Shown: piece by piece, positions 9,201 to 19,120 of the stretch
Layout: every line of letters starts with the position of its first letter
Numbering within the stretch: position 1 is the stretch's first letter
NCBI RefSeq assembly: GCF_001053185.1
Contig: NZ_CSTD01000001.1
Coordinates: forward strand, 1,358,333-1,422,332
From: Mycobacterium bohemicum DSM 44277
GTDB lineage: Bacteria > Actinomycetota > Actinomycetes > Mycobacteriales > Mycobacteriaceae
DNA: 64,000 nucleotides
Direction: 5' to 3'
Position numbers and translations under genes: made by a program
The notes under the pieces: model-generated
What the model saw: only the letters and a program-made list of their open reading frames with translations
What the model was told of the DNA's origin: nothing
Databases searched by the model: none

Positions 9201-12200
9201 ACCAATGAGGACGGCGTCCAGGCACGCCGCGCGTCGGCGGTGCTCGAGGGCGTGGAGGGCTCGGAGGGCTCGGAGGGCGTGGAGGACGCGGAAACCGAAG
9301 CGGTCCCGGCCGCTCTCGACATCGAGGCCCTGCTGGCCGCGCACCCGAGCCGGATCGAAGGCTCCGACCTGCGCGACGCCATGGACATGTGCGGGATTCA
9401 GTACGGCCCGGCCTTCACGGGCCTGGGCGCGGCGCACACCGCCGAGGAAACCGGCACGTCGGTGCTCGCCGAAATCGGCCTGCCCAGCGTGATCCGCACG
9501 CAGCAGACCAACTACGGCGTGCACCCCGCGCTGCTGGACGCGTGCTTCCAGTCGGTGGCCGCCCACCCGAGCGTCGCGAACGCGAGCCTGGGCGGGCTGC
9601 TCCTGCCACTGGGCGTCCGCGAGCTGCGGACCTACGGCCCGGTCCACGGCGCCCGCTACTGCTACTCGCGGGTGACCGCGGCGAGCGGCGGCTCCGTCGA
9701 GGCCGACCTCGACGTCCTGGACAAGCACGGCGCGGTGCTGCTGGCCGTGCGCGGGCTGCAGATGGGCACCGGCATCTCACCCAGTGGTGAGCGGGCCCGC
9801 GTCATGAACGAGCGGCTGCTCACGGTCGAATGGCAGCAGCGGCAACTGCCCGAGGTGGCGACCACCGAGGCCGGTTCGTGGCTGCTGGTCAGCACGTCGG
9901 ACGCCGCGGACCTGGTCGCGGCGGCCTACACCGACGCGCTCAAGCTGCATGACGCCGACTGCGTGACACTGTCCTGGCCGCAGCACGCCGAGCACTCGGT
10001 CATCGCCACGCGGCTGCACGACCAGATCGCGCGCGGCGGATTCACCGGGGTGGTGATCCTCACCTCCGCGAAGAACGGCACTCCCGACGAGGAGTCGCCG
10101 AGCCGGGGCGGCGACTATGTGCGGCACCTGGTGCGCATCGCGCGCGAGCTGCCCGAGATCCAGGGCGAGGCGCCCCGCCTCTACGTCGTCACCCGGAGCG
10201 CGCAGACGGTGCTGCCCGAGGACGTTCCCAACCTCGAGCAGGGCGGCCTGCGCGGCCTGCTGCGGGTGATCGGTGCGGAGCACCCGCACCTGCACACCAC
10301 GCACATCGACGTCGACGAGCAGACCGGCCCCGAGCAGGTGGTTCGCCAGCTGCTGCTGGCCGGCACGGACGAGGACGAGACGGCCTGGCGCAACGACGAG
10401 TGGTACACCGCGCGCCTGTGCCCCTCTCCCCTGCGGCCCGAGGAGCGGTTGACCACCGTCGCGGCCCACGAGAGCGACGGAATCCGTATGCAGATCCGCA
10501 CGCCGGGTGACCTGCAGACGATGGAGTTCGCGGCGTTCGACCGGGTTCCGCCGGGACCCGGGCAGATCGAGGTCGCGGTGACGGCGTCGAGCATCAACTT
10601 CGCCGACGTCCTCAACGCGTTCGGCCGCTACCAGAGCCTCGACGGGATCCTGCCGAAGCTGGGGACCGACTTCGCCGGCGTGGTGTCGGCCGTCGGGCCC
10701 GACGTCACCAACCACAAGGTCGGCGACCACGTCGGCGGCATGTCACCGGCGGGCTGCTGGGCGACGTTCGTCACCTGCGACGCGCGCCTGGCCACCAAGC
10801 TGCCGGAGGGGCTGACCGACGCCCAGGCCGCCGCGGTGACCACCGCGCACGCCACCGCCTGGTACGGGCTGAATGACCTGGCCCGCATCAAGGCCGGCGA
10901 CAAGGTGCTGATCCACTCCGGAACCGGGGGCGTCGGCCAGGCCGCGATCGCCATCGCTCGCGCTGCGGGTGCCGAGATCTTCGCCACCGCGGGCAGCGAG
11001 AAGCGCCGACAGATGTTGCGCGACATGGGCATTACACATGTGTACGACTCGCGCAGCGTTGACTTCGCCGACCAGATCCGCCACGACACCGACGGCTACG
11101 GCGTCGACATCGTGCTCAACTCGGTGACCGGGGCCGCGCAACTGGCCGGGCTCAAGCTGCTGGCGCTCGGTGGCCGGTTCGTCGAGATCGGCAAGCGGGA
11201 CATCTACGGGGACACCAAGCTTGGCCTCTTCCCGTTCCGTCGCAACCTCGCGTTCTGGGGTGTCGACCTGGGCCTGATGTCGGTCAGCCACCCCCAGGAG
11301 GTCAGCGAAATCCTCGGCACGGTCTACCGGCTGACCGCTGAGGGCAAGCTGCCGATGCCGGAGAGCACGCACTACCCGCTGGCCGAGGCGGCCACGGCGA
11401 TCCGGGTGATGAGCGCGGCCGAGCACACCGGCAAGCTCATCCTCGACATCCCGCAGGCCGGCCGCAGCAGCGTGGTGTTGCCGCCCGAGCAGGCACCGGT
11501 GTTCCGCCGCGACGGCTCGTACATCATCACCGGCGGTCTCGGCGGTCTGGGCCTGTTCCTGGCCGAGAAGATGGCCGCGGCCGGCGCCGGCCGGATCGTG
11601 CTCAGCTCCCGTTCCCAGCCGACGCTGAAGGCTTTGGAGACAATCGAACTCGTCCGTTCGATCGGCTCCGACGTGGTGGTTGAGTGCGGCGACATCGCCC
11701 ACGGCGACACCGCGGAGCGACTGGTCGCGACGGCGACCGCGACGGGGCTGCCGCTGCGCGGTGTGCTGCACGCCGCCGCGGTGGTCGAGGACGCGACGCT
11801 GACCAACATCACCGACGAGTTGGTCGACCGCGACTGGGCACCCAAGGTGTACGGCGCGTGGAACCTGCACCAGGCCACCGCATCTGCGGATCTGGACTGG
11901 TTCTGCTCCTTCTCCTCGGCGGCCGCCCTGCTGGGCTCGCCGGGGCAGGGGGCCTACGCCGCGGCCAACAGCTGGCTGGACGCCTTCACCTACTGGCGCC
12001 GCGCGCAGGGCCTGCCGGCCACCTCGATCGCCTGGGGCGCCTGGGGTGAGATCGGCCGCGGCGCAGGCTTTGCCGAGGGCAGCGGCGCGGCGATCACTCC
12101 CGACGAGGGGGCCTACGCCTTCGAGTCGCTGCTGCGCCACGACCGCGCGTACACGGGCTACACCCCGCTGATCGGGACCCCGTGGATCGCGTCCTTCGCG

Positions 12201-12539
12201 GAACGCAGCAAGTTCCTGGAGATGTTCAAGTCCGCGGGAGAAAAGCGTTCGGGGTCAAGCAAGTTGCGCGCCGAACTGGCCGAACTGCCCCTCGACGAAT
12301 GGCCCAGCCGGCTGCGGCGGCTGCTCGCCGAGCAGATCGGACTGATTCTTCGACGGAATATCGATCCAGATCATCCATTATCGGAGTACGGACTCGACTC
12401 TCTAGGTAACCTGGAACTGCGGACGCACATCGAATCGCAAACAGGGGTGCGCATCACCTCCGCCGACATCACGACTGTTCGGGGGCTGGCCGATCACCTC
12501 TTCGACAAGCTGGCGCCCAAAGAGGGCGCGCCGGCGTAA
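6228..12539 (+). CDS. pks5: type I iterative polyketide synthase, mycocerosic-acid-synthase-like (Pks5 of the LOS locus)
   Basis: A 2103-residue multidomain enzyme with the order KS-AT-DH-ER-KR-ACP, typical of MAS-like synthases that elongate an acyl starter with methylmalonyl-CoA into polymethyl-branched fatty acids. Active sites: KS Cys177 in DTACSS, AT Ser621 in GHSMGES, DH His926 in [10 protein letters not shown], the ER NADPH loop GTGGVGQAA near 1565-1575, the KR glycine motif TGGLGGLG near 1768 with YAAAN near 1910, and ACP Ser2058 in YGLDSLGN. All domains look intact. It heads an operon with papA4, a glycosyltransferase and mmpL12. The methylmalonyl-CoA mutase genes in this window could help supply extender units. 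The start is a GTG behind a purine-rich Shine-Dalgarno. The pks5 name rests on locus context (Rv1527c region). Confidence 0.93.
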   Translation: MDRAGKTPVAVIGMACRLPGGINSPDLFWEALLRGDDFVKEIPGDRWDVDYYYDPEPGVPGRSVCKWGSFLNDVGDFDPEFFGITEKEATAMDPQHRLLMETAWEAMEHAGLTKDTIAKQTGVFVGLNYGDYQFVHIATDAFDGPYGNPGTISCMASGRIAYALGLHGPASTVDTACSSGLYAIHQACLSLNDGESELAFAGGVNVMMEPRRSASASAGGMLSGTGHCHAFDIKADGFVSGEGCVVLLLKRLPDAQRDGDRILGVIRATAANQDGHTMNIAMPSGEAQAAVYRAALAEAGVDAATVGMVEAHGTGTPVGDPIEFSSLAEVYGIGNPCVLGASKTNFGHLQAAAGALGMMKAVLSVQHGVVPKNLHFEALPEEMARIESGLFVPEETTRWPLAGGQPRRAAVSAYGISGTNVHAIVEQAPEPLSRNGAAILSSHGDTMLFPLSSSSAEGLQATAERLADWVEARGSKLAAPDLAYTLARRRGHRSVRTAVLAGNNAELIAALREVANGDAIYSEVVGQEERGPVWVFSGQGSQWAGMGADLLANEPAFAATIAELEPLIASESGFSVTEALTAPEKVSGIDRVQPTIFAMQVALAATMKSYGVEPGAVIGHSMGESAAAVVAGALSLEDGVRVICRRSKLMTKISGSGAMASVELPAQQVLSELMARGVDDAVVAVVASPQSTVIGGATETVRELVAAWEQREIMAREVAVDVASHSPQVDPILDELYDVLAEIEPLTPEIPYYSATSFDPREEPYCDANYWVDNLRHTVRFSAAVQAALEDGYRVFGELAPHPLLTHAVDQTARSLDMTVAALAAMRREQPLPNGMRGLLGDLFSTGATVDFSVLYPHGHLVDAPLPAWTHRTLLLSREGHSSGALRSSVAVHPLMGQHVRLPEEPERHVWQADIGTATLPWLGDHQVHGTATLPGAAYCEMALAAARTVFGDASTVRDVRFEQMLLLDDETQISLTATAEVPGTLTFVVETNEDGVQARRASAVLEGVEGSEGSEGVEDAETEAVPAALDIEALLAAHPSRIEGSDLRDAMDMCGIQYGPAFTGLGAAHTAEETGTSVLAEIGLPSVIRTQQTNYGVHPALLDACFQSVAAHPSVANASLGGLLLPLGVRELRTYGPVHGARYCYSRVTAASGGSVEADLDVLDKHGAVLLAVRGLQMGTGISPSGERARVMNERLLTVEWQQRQLPEVATTEAGSWLLVSTSDAADLVAAAYTDALKLHDADCVTLSWPQHAEHSVIATRLHDQIARGGFTGVVILTSAKNGTPDEESPSRGGDYVRHLVRIARELPEIQGEAPRLYVVTRSAQTVLPEDVPNLEQGGLRGLLRVIGAEHPHLHTTHIDVDEQTGPEQVVRQLLLAGTDEDETAWRNDEWYTARLCPSPLRPEERLTTVAAHESDGIRMQIRTPGDLQTMEFAAFDRVPPGPGQIEVAVTASSINFADVLNAFGRYQSLDGILPKLGTDFAGVVSAVGPDVTNHKVGDHVGGMSPAGCWATFVTCDARLATKLPEGLTDAQAAAVTTAHATAWYGLNDLARIKAGDKVLIHSGTGGVGQAAIAIARAAGAEIFATAGSEKRRQMLRDMGITHVYDSRSVDFADQIRHDTDGYGVDIVLNSVTGAAQLAGLKLLALGGRFVEIGKRDIYGDTKLGLFPFRRNLAFWGVDLGLMSVSHPQEVSEILGTVYRLTAEGKLPMPESTHYPLAEAATAIRVMSAAEHTGKLILDIPQAGRSSVVLPPEQAPVFRRDGSYIITGGLGGLGLFLAEKMAAAGAGRIVLSSRSQPTLKALETIELVRSIGSDVVVECGDIAHGDTAERLVATATATGLPLRGVLHAAAVVEDATLTNITDELVDRDWAPKVYGAWNLHQATASADLDWFCSFSSAAALLGSPGQGAYAAANSWLDAFTYWRRAQGLPATSIAWGAWGEIGRGAGFAEGSGAAITPDEGAYAFESLLRHDRAYTGYTPLIGTPWIASFAERSKFLEMFKSAGEKRSGSSKLRAELAELPLDEWPSRLRRLLAEQIGLILRRNIDPDHPLSEYGLDSLGNLELRTHIESQTGVRITSADITTVRGLADHLFDKLAPKEGAPA

Positions 12540-12600
12540 CGACGAGGGCGAAGAGGGCGAAATGACCTGTACGGCAGGGGTTGGAACAGAGGAGGGAAAC

Positions 12601-14046
12601 GTGTTCATCGGAGGAGGCTCTGAGCACGACAGCCTGCGAGTTGGGAACTCTTACGACTGGGACCCGGGATCGGGCACCGTCGTGACGTGGCAACCGACCC
12701 CCGGATGTGTCGCCAAGGCGCGGCAGGCGCCGGTCAGCCCCGTCCCGCCCAGCTCCATGCAGGCCGGCCACCTCCGCGGTTTCGTCGAGTTCCGCGAGAA
12801 GGGTCTCGACTACTCCCGGGCCGTCATGGGCTCCTGGGATGTCCCGGGTAAGTGCGACGTCCGGGCGATGACGTACGTGATCAACGCTCACCTTCGCCGT
12901 CACGCGACCTACCACAGCTGGTTCGAGTACAAGGATGAGAACAACATCATCCGGCACACGATGAAGAACCCGCGCGACATCCAGTTCGTCGCAAAGCCGT
13001 ACGGCGAGATGACCCAGCAGGAATGGCACGACCACGTCTCTGCGACGCCAGATCCGTTGCAGTGGGACTGCTTCCGCTTCGGCATCATCCAATACGAGGA
13101 CCGCTTCGCGCTGTACGCGGTCGTCGACCACCTGCACTGCGACCCGGTCCTGATCGCCGGCCTCTACGTCGAGATCGTGATGAACTACACCGCGATCCTC
13201 GAGGGCAAGGCGCCCGTGGCGCTGCCGCCGGCCGCCAGCTACGACGACTTCTGCTTGCGCGAGCACGAAACGGTGTCGTCCATGACGCTGGATTCACCGG
13301 AGGTGCGCACGTGGGTGGAGTTCGCCGAGGCCAACGGCGGGACGCTGCCGGACTTCCCGTTGCCGCTCGGTGACCAGTCCATCCCGTGCGGCGGCGACGT
13401 CCATGTGGAGCAGTTGCTCGGCCCCGACCAGACGGCACAGTTCGAAGCCCTGTGCCAGCGGGCCGGCGCCCGGTTCAGCGGTGGGCTGTTCGCCTGCGCC
13501 GCACTGGCCAACTACGAATTGTGCGGCGCGGAAACCTATTACGGGCTGACCCCCACCGACAAGCGCAAGAGCCCGGCGGACTTCATGACGGTCGGCTGGT
13601 TCACCGGCGTCGTGCCCTTCACGGTTCCCGTCGACCCGAATTCGTTCGAGGAGACCGCCCGCGCCGCGCAGGCATCCTTCGACGCCAACATGCACTGCGC
13701 GAACGTGCCCTACGACCGCGTGCTCGAGCTGGCCCCGTGGCTGAAGCAGCACGGCCCGCAGTTCACCATGATGAGCTACATGGACGCGGGGCTTCCTCCC
13801 CTGTCGGCCATCGTCGCGACCGCGATCGACGGCGTGAACGCCACCGCCTTCACCGACGGCCGCAGCCCGGCGTACATGTACTCGACGGTTTTCCGTCTGT
13901 TCGACGAGGTTTCGATCATGGTGTCCTACCCGAACAACCCGATCGCGCGGGAGTCGGTGATGCGCTTCACCGCACAGATGAAGTCGGTGTTCGCGCGGGT
14001 GGTCGCGGGCAGCATGGCGGGGGTTCCGGTTCGCGTAGCGCGGTGA
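12601..14046 (+). CDS. papA4: polyketide-associated acyltransferase PapA (PapA4-type)
   Basis: A 481-residue condensation-fold acyltransferase that moves the polyketide acyl chain from the synthase or CoA onto a sugar hydroxyl, here presumably acyltrehalose of LOS. The catalytic HxxxD motif is HLHCD (His177-Asp181). The C-terminal half has the channel-side motifs GWFTGVVPFTVP and the final SIMVSYPNN block seen in PapA proteins. The start is the GTG at 12601, because GAGGAGG ends 5 nt before it. An upstream in-frame ATG at 12562 has only a weak site and would add 13 residues. It follows pks5 by 61 bp on the same strand. Assignment as PapA4 rather than PapA3 is by locus. Confidence 0.85.
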   Translation: MFIGGGSEHDSLRVGNSYDWDPGSGTVVTWQPTPGCVAKARQAPVSPVPPSSMQAGHLRGFVEFREKGLDYSRAVMGSWDVPGKCDVRAMTYVINAHLRRHATYHSWFEYKDENNIIRHTMKNPRDIQFVAKPYGEMTQQEWHDHVSATPDPLQWDCFRFGIIQYEDRFALYAVVDHLHCDPVLIAGLYVEIVMNYTAILEGKAPVALPPAASYDDFCLREHETVSSMTLDSPEVRTWVEFAEANGGTLPDFPLPLGDQSIPCGGDVHVEQLLGPDQTAQFEALCQRAGARFSGGLFACAALANYELCGAETYYGLTPTDKRKSPADFMTVGWFTGVVPFTVPVDPNSFEETARAAQASFDANMHCANVPYDRVLELAPWLKQHGPQFTMMSYMDAGLPPLSAIVATAIDGVNATAFTDGRSPAYMYSTVFRLFDEVSIMVSYPNNPIARESVMRFTAQMKSVFARVVAGSMAGVPVRVAR

Positions 14047-14101
14047 ACTTCGCCGGACTGACGTATCGAACGCACGGAAAGTGACCAGCTGAATGCCGGC
14101 C

Positions 14102-15370
14102 ATGAAAGCTGTCCTGGCGGTCCACGGCACCCGCGGCGACGTCGAGCCCTGCGCCGCGGTTGCCGCGGAGCTGCAGCGGCGGGGGCACGACGTCCGAATG
14201 GCCGTGCCGCCCAACCTGATCGGGTTCGTTGAGTCGGCCGGGCTGAGGGCGGTTGCCTACGGCCCGGATTCGCACGCGCAGCTGGACGAGGAGATCTTCC
14301 GAAGCTTCTGGCGCATCCAGAATCCGCTCGCCATCCTGCGCCCGGGCGCCGAATTCCTCACCCGTGGCTGGGCGGAGATGAGCACCACCCTGGTGTCGCT
14401 GGCCGAGGGCGCCGACCTGCTCGTGTCGGGCCAGACCTATCAGGGCGTCGTCGCCAATGTGTCGGAGCACCTGAACATTCCGATGGCCGCGCTGCACTAC
14501 TTCCCGCAGCGGGTGCACGGCCATCTCGTTCCGTTCGTGCCGCCGCCGGTGAACCGCACGGCGATGAGGCTGCTCTACGGGTTCTATTGGTGGATGACCA
14601 AGGACGCCGAGGAAGCCCAGCGCCGCGCGTTGGGCCTGCCGCCGACCCGGGTCTCGTCCGCGAAACGCATCGAACGCGGATCGCTGGAGATCCAGGGATA
14701 CGACGACATCTACTTCCCCGGCCTGAAAGAGGAATGGGGCGGGCGGCGCCCGTTTGTCGGCGCGTTGACGCTGGAGTTGCCCACCTCCACCGACGACGAG
14801 GTCGCCGCGTGGGTCGCCGACGGGCCCGCGCCGATCTATTTCGGCTTCGGCAGCATGCGGGTCGAATCTCCCGCCGACACGGTCGCGCTGATCAGCGAGG
14901 TCTGCGCCGAATTGGGCACGCGGGCCCTGATCTGCGGCGGGGTCACCGATGTCAACGGCGTGCCGCAGCCCGACAACGTCAAGGTGGTCAGCGAGGTCAA
15001 CCACGCGGCGATATTTCCCCACTGCCGCGCCGTCGTCCACCACGGCGGCCCGGGGACGCTCGCGGCCGGCATGAAGGCCGGCGTCCCGACGCTGGTGCTC
15101 TGGATCAGCGCCGAACAGCCGGTGTGGGCGGCTCAGGTGATCAAGCTCAAGATCGGCAAGGCCCGGCGCTTCGCGGGAACCACCAAGAAGACGCTGGTCA
15201 AGGACTTGCGCGCCATCCTTGCGCCCGACTACGTCAATCGCGCGCGCGAGATGGCCACGCGCATGACCCCGTCGGCCGTCAGCGTCGGCAAGGCCGCCGA
15301 CCTGCTCGAGAATGAAGTCTTTCGGGGCTCCCAGCCGGCATCGGCAGGAGGCACCGAAAAAGCCCGCTGA
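14102..15370 (+). CDS. GT1-family glycosyltransferase (Rv1526c/Rv1524-like)
   Basis: A 422-residue GT-B fold enzyme of the UDP/TDP-glycosyltransferase family related to the GPL Gtf enzymes. The N-terminal acceptor domain starts [17 protein letters not shown]. The C-terminal donor domain carries PIYFGFGSM, the conserved [16 protein letters not shown] block that contacts the donor pyrophosphate, and the following SAEQPVWA. It is probably cytoplasmic, acting on acyltrehalose or early LOS intermediates. The ATG at 14102 was preferred over 14093 because homologues begin MKxVLA. Neither start has a strong Shine-Dalgarno. It stands between papA4 and mmpL12 in the same direction. Which sugar it transfers cannot be read from sequence. 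Confidence 0.85.
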   Translation: MKAVLAVHGTRGDVEPCAAVAAELQRRGHDVRMAVPPNLIGFVESAGLRAVAYGPDSHAQLDEEIFRSFWRIQNPLAILRPGAEFLTRGWAEMSTTLVSLAEGADLLVSGQTYQGVVANVSEHLNIPMAALHYFPQRVHGHLVPFVPPPVNRTAMRLLYGFYWWMTKDAEEAQRRALGLPPTRVSSAKRIERGSLEIQGYDDIYFPGLKEEWGGRRPFVGALTLELPTSTDDEVAAWVADGPAPIYFGFGSMRVESPADTVALISEVCAELGTRALICGGVTDVNGVPQPDNVKVVSEVNHAAIFPHCRAVVHHGGPGTLAAGMKAGVPTLVLWISAEQPVWAAQVIKLKIGKARRFAGTTKKTLVKDLRAILAPDYVNRAREMATRMTPSAVSVGKAADLLENEVFRGSQPASAGGTEKAR

Positions 15371-15427
15371 GCGGTCGATTTCGGCCGACGGCGGCAGGAG
15401 CAAACCAGGGGAAACGTCACGCTAGGG

Positions 15428-15450
15428 TCACGATTGAATTCGAATTGTGA
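15428..15450. promoter_or_regulatory. imperfect palindrome in the 121-bp gap before mmpL12
   Basis: TCACgATTGAATTCGAATtGTGA has outer TCAC/GTGA arms around an AT-rich centre, 42 bp before the mmpL12 start. It may bind a regulator. Nothing identifies which one. Confidence 0.3.
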
Positions 15451-15491
15451 TTCACGGGCGTGGCCGGAGACCGAATTGTAGGGTTGATCAG

Positions 15492-18400
15492 GTGTCAAGC
15501 CGTGCTGGTTCGAGCGAGGCGGCCAAGCCGGGGGGGATCTACGACCGTCTCGGCGATGTGGTCGTGCGGTGGCCGCTGCTCGTCATCGCCGCATGGATCG
15601 CGCTGGCCGGCGCCCTGTTCCTGCTCTTTCCGCCGCTCCCGGTGCAGGCCGGCAAGCACCCACCCAAGCCCTTCCCCGACGACGCGCCGACCGCGGTCGT
15701 CAGCAAGGAGATGGACAAGGCCTGGAGCGCCCCGCCGGACGGGGCCAAGGTCGAAAAGCAGGGCGACAAGGCAGCCCCACCGGCGGCGGCGACATCCATG
15801 CTCCTGGTGGTCCTGTCCGACGAGAAGGGCCTCACGCACGCCGAGGAGAACGCCTACCGAAAGCTGATCGACAAGCTGAGCTCCCAGGAGAAGCTGCCGG
15901 TCACCAACGCCCTGGACGACAACGAGATGCGGAACATCCTTGTCGCCAAGGACGGCAAGGCGCTCATGGTGCCGATCAACGTCCCCGGTGATGTGGGCGA
16001 TCCGACCACCATCGCGACGTACCGGCACATCGGCGCGGTGGTCAAGCAGGTCCTGGCGGGGAGCGGGCTGAAGGTCAGCTTCAGCGGTCCGCTGGCGGCG
16101 GCCGCCGACCTGACCGAGATCGGCCAGGAGGACTTCCACGTCATCGAGGTGGCCACGGTGCTCAGCGTGCTGATCATCCTGCTGGTCATCTATCGCAACG
16201 TGATCACCATGTTCATCCCGTTGGCCGCCATCGGGATCTCCATCGCGACCGCGCAGGGCGTGCTGTCCGGGGCGGCCGAGTTGGGCCTCGCCACCAACAT
16301 GGAGGTCATGATCTTCATGACCGCGGTCATGATGGGGGCGGGAACGGACTACGCGGTCTTTTTGATCAGCCGCTACCACGACTACCTGCGGCACGGCGAC
16401 GAATCCGACGTCGCGGTCAAGAAGGCGCTGATGTCGATCGGCAAGGTGATCGCGGCGTCGGCCGCCACCGTGTCGGTCACCTTCCTGGCGATGATCTTCA
16501 CCAAGTTGGAGGTGTTCTCGGCCGTCGGCCCGGCCATTTCGATCTCGATCGTGGTGGCACTGCTGGCCGCGGTGACGTTCCTGCCCGCCACGCTCGTGCT
16601 GGCCGGCAGGCGCGGCTGGATCAACCCCCGGCGCGAACTGACCACGCGGATGTGGCGGCGTACGGGCATCCGCATCGTGCGCCGGCCGCGCATCCACCTG
16701 GCCGCCAGCCTGATCGTGCTCATCAGCCTGGCCGCCTGCGTCAGCGTCGTCCGCTTCAACTACGACGACATCAAGTCGTTGCCGGAGGACGTCGACAGCG
16801 CCGCCGGGTACAACACGATGAACCGTCACTTCCCGATGAACGCGCTGACGCCCACGATCCTCTTCATCCAGTCGTCCCACGACCTGCGGACGCCGGCCGC
16901 CCTGGCCGACCTGGAGCAGGTGGCCGCGCGGGTGAGCCAGCAGCCCAACATCACGCTGGTCCGGGGTCTGACTCGACCCAACGGGGATCCGCTGGAGCAG
17001 ATGAAGCTGTCCTGGCAGGCCGGCGAGGTCGGCGGCAAGCTCGACGAGGCCTCGGGCCTGATCCAGACCCATGGAAGCGACATGGACAGGCTCGTCGACG
17101 GCTCGAACCAGTTGGCCGACGCCCTGGCCCAGCTTCGGGACCAGGTGAACCAGGCCGTCGGAAATCTCAGCGGAGTGGTCGGGGCGCTGACGACCATGGA
17201 GCAATTGCTGGGCGGCGACAAGACGATCGCCGCCCTCGACCAGGGCGCCCAGTTCACGGGCCAGATGAAGACGCTGGGCCAGAACCTCAACACGTCGACG
17301 GCCAACGCCCAGAATATCGCCGCGTGGGGCGGCCCGATGCTCGCTGCGCTCGACAACAGCCCCCAATGCGACGCCGACCCGGGGTGCGTGAGCTCGCGGG
17401 CCAGCCTGGCGGCGATCGTGACGGCGAACAACGACGGAACGCTCAACTCGCTGAAGATCATGGCCCGCAATCTGCAGGCGGCCCAGCAGGCACAGACCAT
17501 CGCCCAGACGCTGGACAAGGTCCAGCAGACGCTGTCGCAGGCCTCCGGCGCCATGAAGACGATCAAGAACCTCCAATCCACCATGGCCTCCGCGCAACAG
17601 GGCTCCAACGCCCTGGCCGAGGGCAGCCGGGCGATCGCCGGCGGCGTCAAGGAACTCGTCGATCAGACGAAGAGGCTCGGCAGCGGGCTCAATGAGGCGT
17701 CGTCGTTCCTGTTGAACATGAAGCGCGACGCCGACAAGCCGACAATGTCGGGCTTCAACCTCCCACCGGAGATCACCACCAGGGACGAGTACAAGAAGGG
17801 CGCGCAGCTCTTCATCGCGCCGAACGGGCACGCGGCCCGCTACTTCATCCAGAGCGCGTTGAGCCCCTTCGGCACCCCGGCGATGGACCAGGTCAGCTCG
17901 ATCGAGAAGGCGGCGCGCTCGGCCCTGCCCAACACCGAACTCTCGGACGCCAAGGTGTCGGTGGTCGGGGTCCCCACCGGGCTGCGCGACACCCGCGACT
18001 ACTACAACAGCGACATCGGGTTCATCATCGTCGCGACCATCCTGATCGTGTTCTTGATCCTGGTGGTGCTGCTGCGCGCGATCATCGCGCCGCTGTACCT
18101 GATCGCCTCGGTGCTGCTGTCCTATCTGTCGGCGGTGGGCATCGGGGTCCTCTTCTTCCAGATGATCCTGGGTAAGGATCTGCACTGGAGCCTGCCCGGG
18201 CTGTCCTTCATCCTGCTGGTCGCGGTGGGCGCCGATTACAACATGCTGCTCATTTCCCGCATTCGCGACGAGTCGCCGCATGGCGTGCGTTTCGGCGTCA
18301 TCCGCACGGTCGGCACGACCGGTGGCGTCATCACGTCGGCCGGCCTGATCTTCGCCGCGTCGATGTTCGGCCTGCTGTTCGCCAGCATCACCACGATGGC

Positions 18401-19070
18401 CGAGGCCGGCTTCATCATCGGTATCGGAATTTTGATCGACACCTTCCTGGTGCGCACCATCACGGTGCCGGCCCTGGCCTCGATGATCGGCCAGAAGAAC
18501 TGGTGGCCTTCGAGTCTCGGCAAGAGCCCGGCCCAGTTGCACGCGTCTTTCCAGGCCAAGCAGCGCCAGCTCGAGCAGCTCTCCGGCCAGCTGGTCAAGA
18601 TGAAGGTCATCCCCGGCATCAAGACCCACCCGTTGCCGGCGCCGCCAACCAATGGTCACGCCGGAAGCAATGGTCACGCGAACGGCGAGCACACGGCCAA
18701 ACCCTCGGTGGACCTCAACCGGGACCACGCCCTGCCGCTGTTCGACCTCAGCGGGCTGTCGCATCTGCTGGATCTCAAAGAGGCCGAGGCGCCTTCACCG
18801 ACTCGCACCAACGGCAACGGCCGGGCGAGGCCCAAGCCGGGCCGTTATCTGGGGCACTCGCTCCCGCTGTTCGGGCAGGACATCCTGTCGCATCGGCCGC
18901 TGCTGGTGAGTACCGGCGTCAATGGCGGACACCGCAACGGTAAGGCCAACGGACACGCCAACGGCGGGCCGTCGAACGACGACGACGTGAGCCAGCCGCT
19001 ACCGGTTTTCGGACCCGCCGCCGGCCGCCCGGTCACCAACGGTGGTGACGACGAGGGCTCGGCCGGCTAA
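15492..19070 (+). CDS. mmpL12: MmpL-family RND lipid transporter (MmpL12-type)
   Basis: A 1192-residue inner-membrane transporter of the MMPL/RND class that exports complex lipids, here probably LOS. It has TM1 near residues 25-50, a first porter domain, TM2-6, a second long periplasmic domain with a Gln/Ala-rich helical hairpin (about 500-770), and TM7-12. The proton-relay Asp-Tyr pairs are present: Asp286-Tyr287 in GAGTDYAVF and Asp915-Tyr916 in GADYNML. The cytoplasmic tail after residue 1000 is unusual: NGHANG-type low complexity plus three spaced LPLF/LPVF motifs. The start is the GTG at 15492 giving MSSRAGSSEAAKPGG. A longer frame to 15447 has no Shine-Dalgarno. The name rests on LOS context (Rv1522c). 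Confidence 0.88.
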   Translation: MSSRAGSSEAAKPGGIYDRLGDVVVRWPLLVIAAWIALAGALFLLFPPLPVQAGKHPPKPFPDDAPTAVVSKEMDKAWSAPPDGAKVEKQGDKAAPPAAATSMLLVVLSDEKGLTHAEENAYRKLIDKLSSQEKLPVTNALDDNEMRNILVAKDGKALMVPINVPGDVGDPTTIATYRHIGAVVKQVLAGSGLKVSFSGPLAAAADLTEIGQEDFHVIEVATVLSVLIILLVIYRNVITMFIPLAAIGISIATAQGVLSGAAELGLATNMEVMIFMTAVMMGAGTDYAVFLISRYHDYLRHGDESDVAVKKALMSIGKVIAASAATVSVTFLAMIFTKLEVFSAVGPAISISIVVALLAAVTFLPATLVLAGRRGWINPRRELTTRMWRRTGIRIVRRPRIHLAASLIVLISLAACVSVVRFNYDDIKSLPEDVDSAAGYNTMNRHFPMNALTPTILFIQSSHDLRTPAALADLEQVAARVSQQPNITLVRGLTRPNGDPLEQMKLSWQAGEVGGKLDEASGLIQTHGSDMDRLVDGSNQLADALAQLRDQVNQAVGNLSGVVGALTTMEQLLGGDKTIAALDQGAQFTGQMKTLGQNLNTSTANAQNIAAWGGPMLAALDNSPQCDADPGCVSSRASLAAIVTANNDGTLNSLKIMARNLQAAQQAQTIAQTLDKVQQTLSQASGAMKTIKNLQSTMASAQQGSNALAEGSRAIAGGVKELVDQTKRLGSGLNEASSFLLNMKRDADKPTMSGFNLPPEITTRDEYKKGAQLFIAPNGHAARYFIQSALSPFGTPAMDQVSSIEKAARSALPNTELSDAKVSVVGVPTGLRDTRDYYNSDIGFIIVATILIVFLILVVLLRAIIAPLYLIASVLLSYLSAVGIGVLFFQMILGKDLHWSLPGLSFILLVAVGADYNMLLISRIRDESPHGVRFGVIRTVGTTGGVITSAGLIFAASMFGLLFASITTMAEAGFIIGIGILIDTFLVRTITVPALASMIGQKNWWPSSLGKSPAQLHASFQAKQRQLEQLSGQLVKMKVIPGIKTHPLPAPPTNGHAGSNGHANGEHTAKPSVDLNRDHALPLFDLSGLSHLLDLKEAEAPSPTRTNGNGRARPKPGRYLGHSLPLFGQDILSHRPLLVSTGVNGGHRNGKANGHANGGPSNDDDVSQPLPVFGPAAGRPVTNGGDDEGSAG

Positions 19071-19099
19071 CTCGGGGCGAAAGCCGCCCAAAACGCCAA

Positions 19100-19115
19100 A
19101 ACGCTAAAAAGCGTT
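19100..19115. terminator. possible bidirectional terminator between mmpL12 and fadD25
   Basis: AACGC-TAAAAA-GCGTT forms a short hairpin in the 50-bp space between two converging genes. The stem is only 5 bp, so this is tentative. Confidence 0.35.
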
Positions 19116-19120
19116 GTCGC

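Noticed and set aside
7707..9728. 673-codon open frame antisense to pks5
   Set aside because: Shadow frame opposite intact AT and DH domains; composition dominated by Arg, His, Gly and Val.
15495..18764. 1089-codon open frame antisense to mmpL12
   Set aside because: Its His/Arg/Asp/Gly-rich, Brp-like composition is the usual antisense shadow of a GC-rich gene. It has no domain and no Shine-Dalgarno, while the sense frame is a full MmpL protein.
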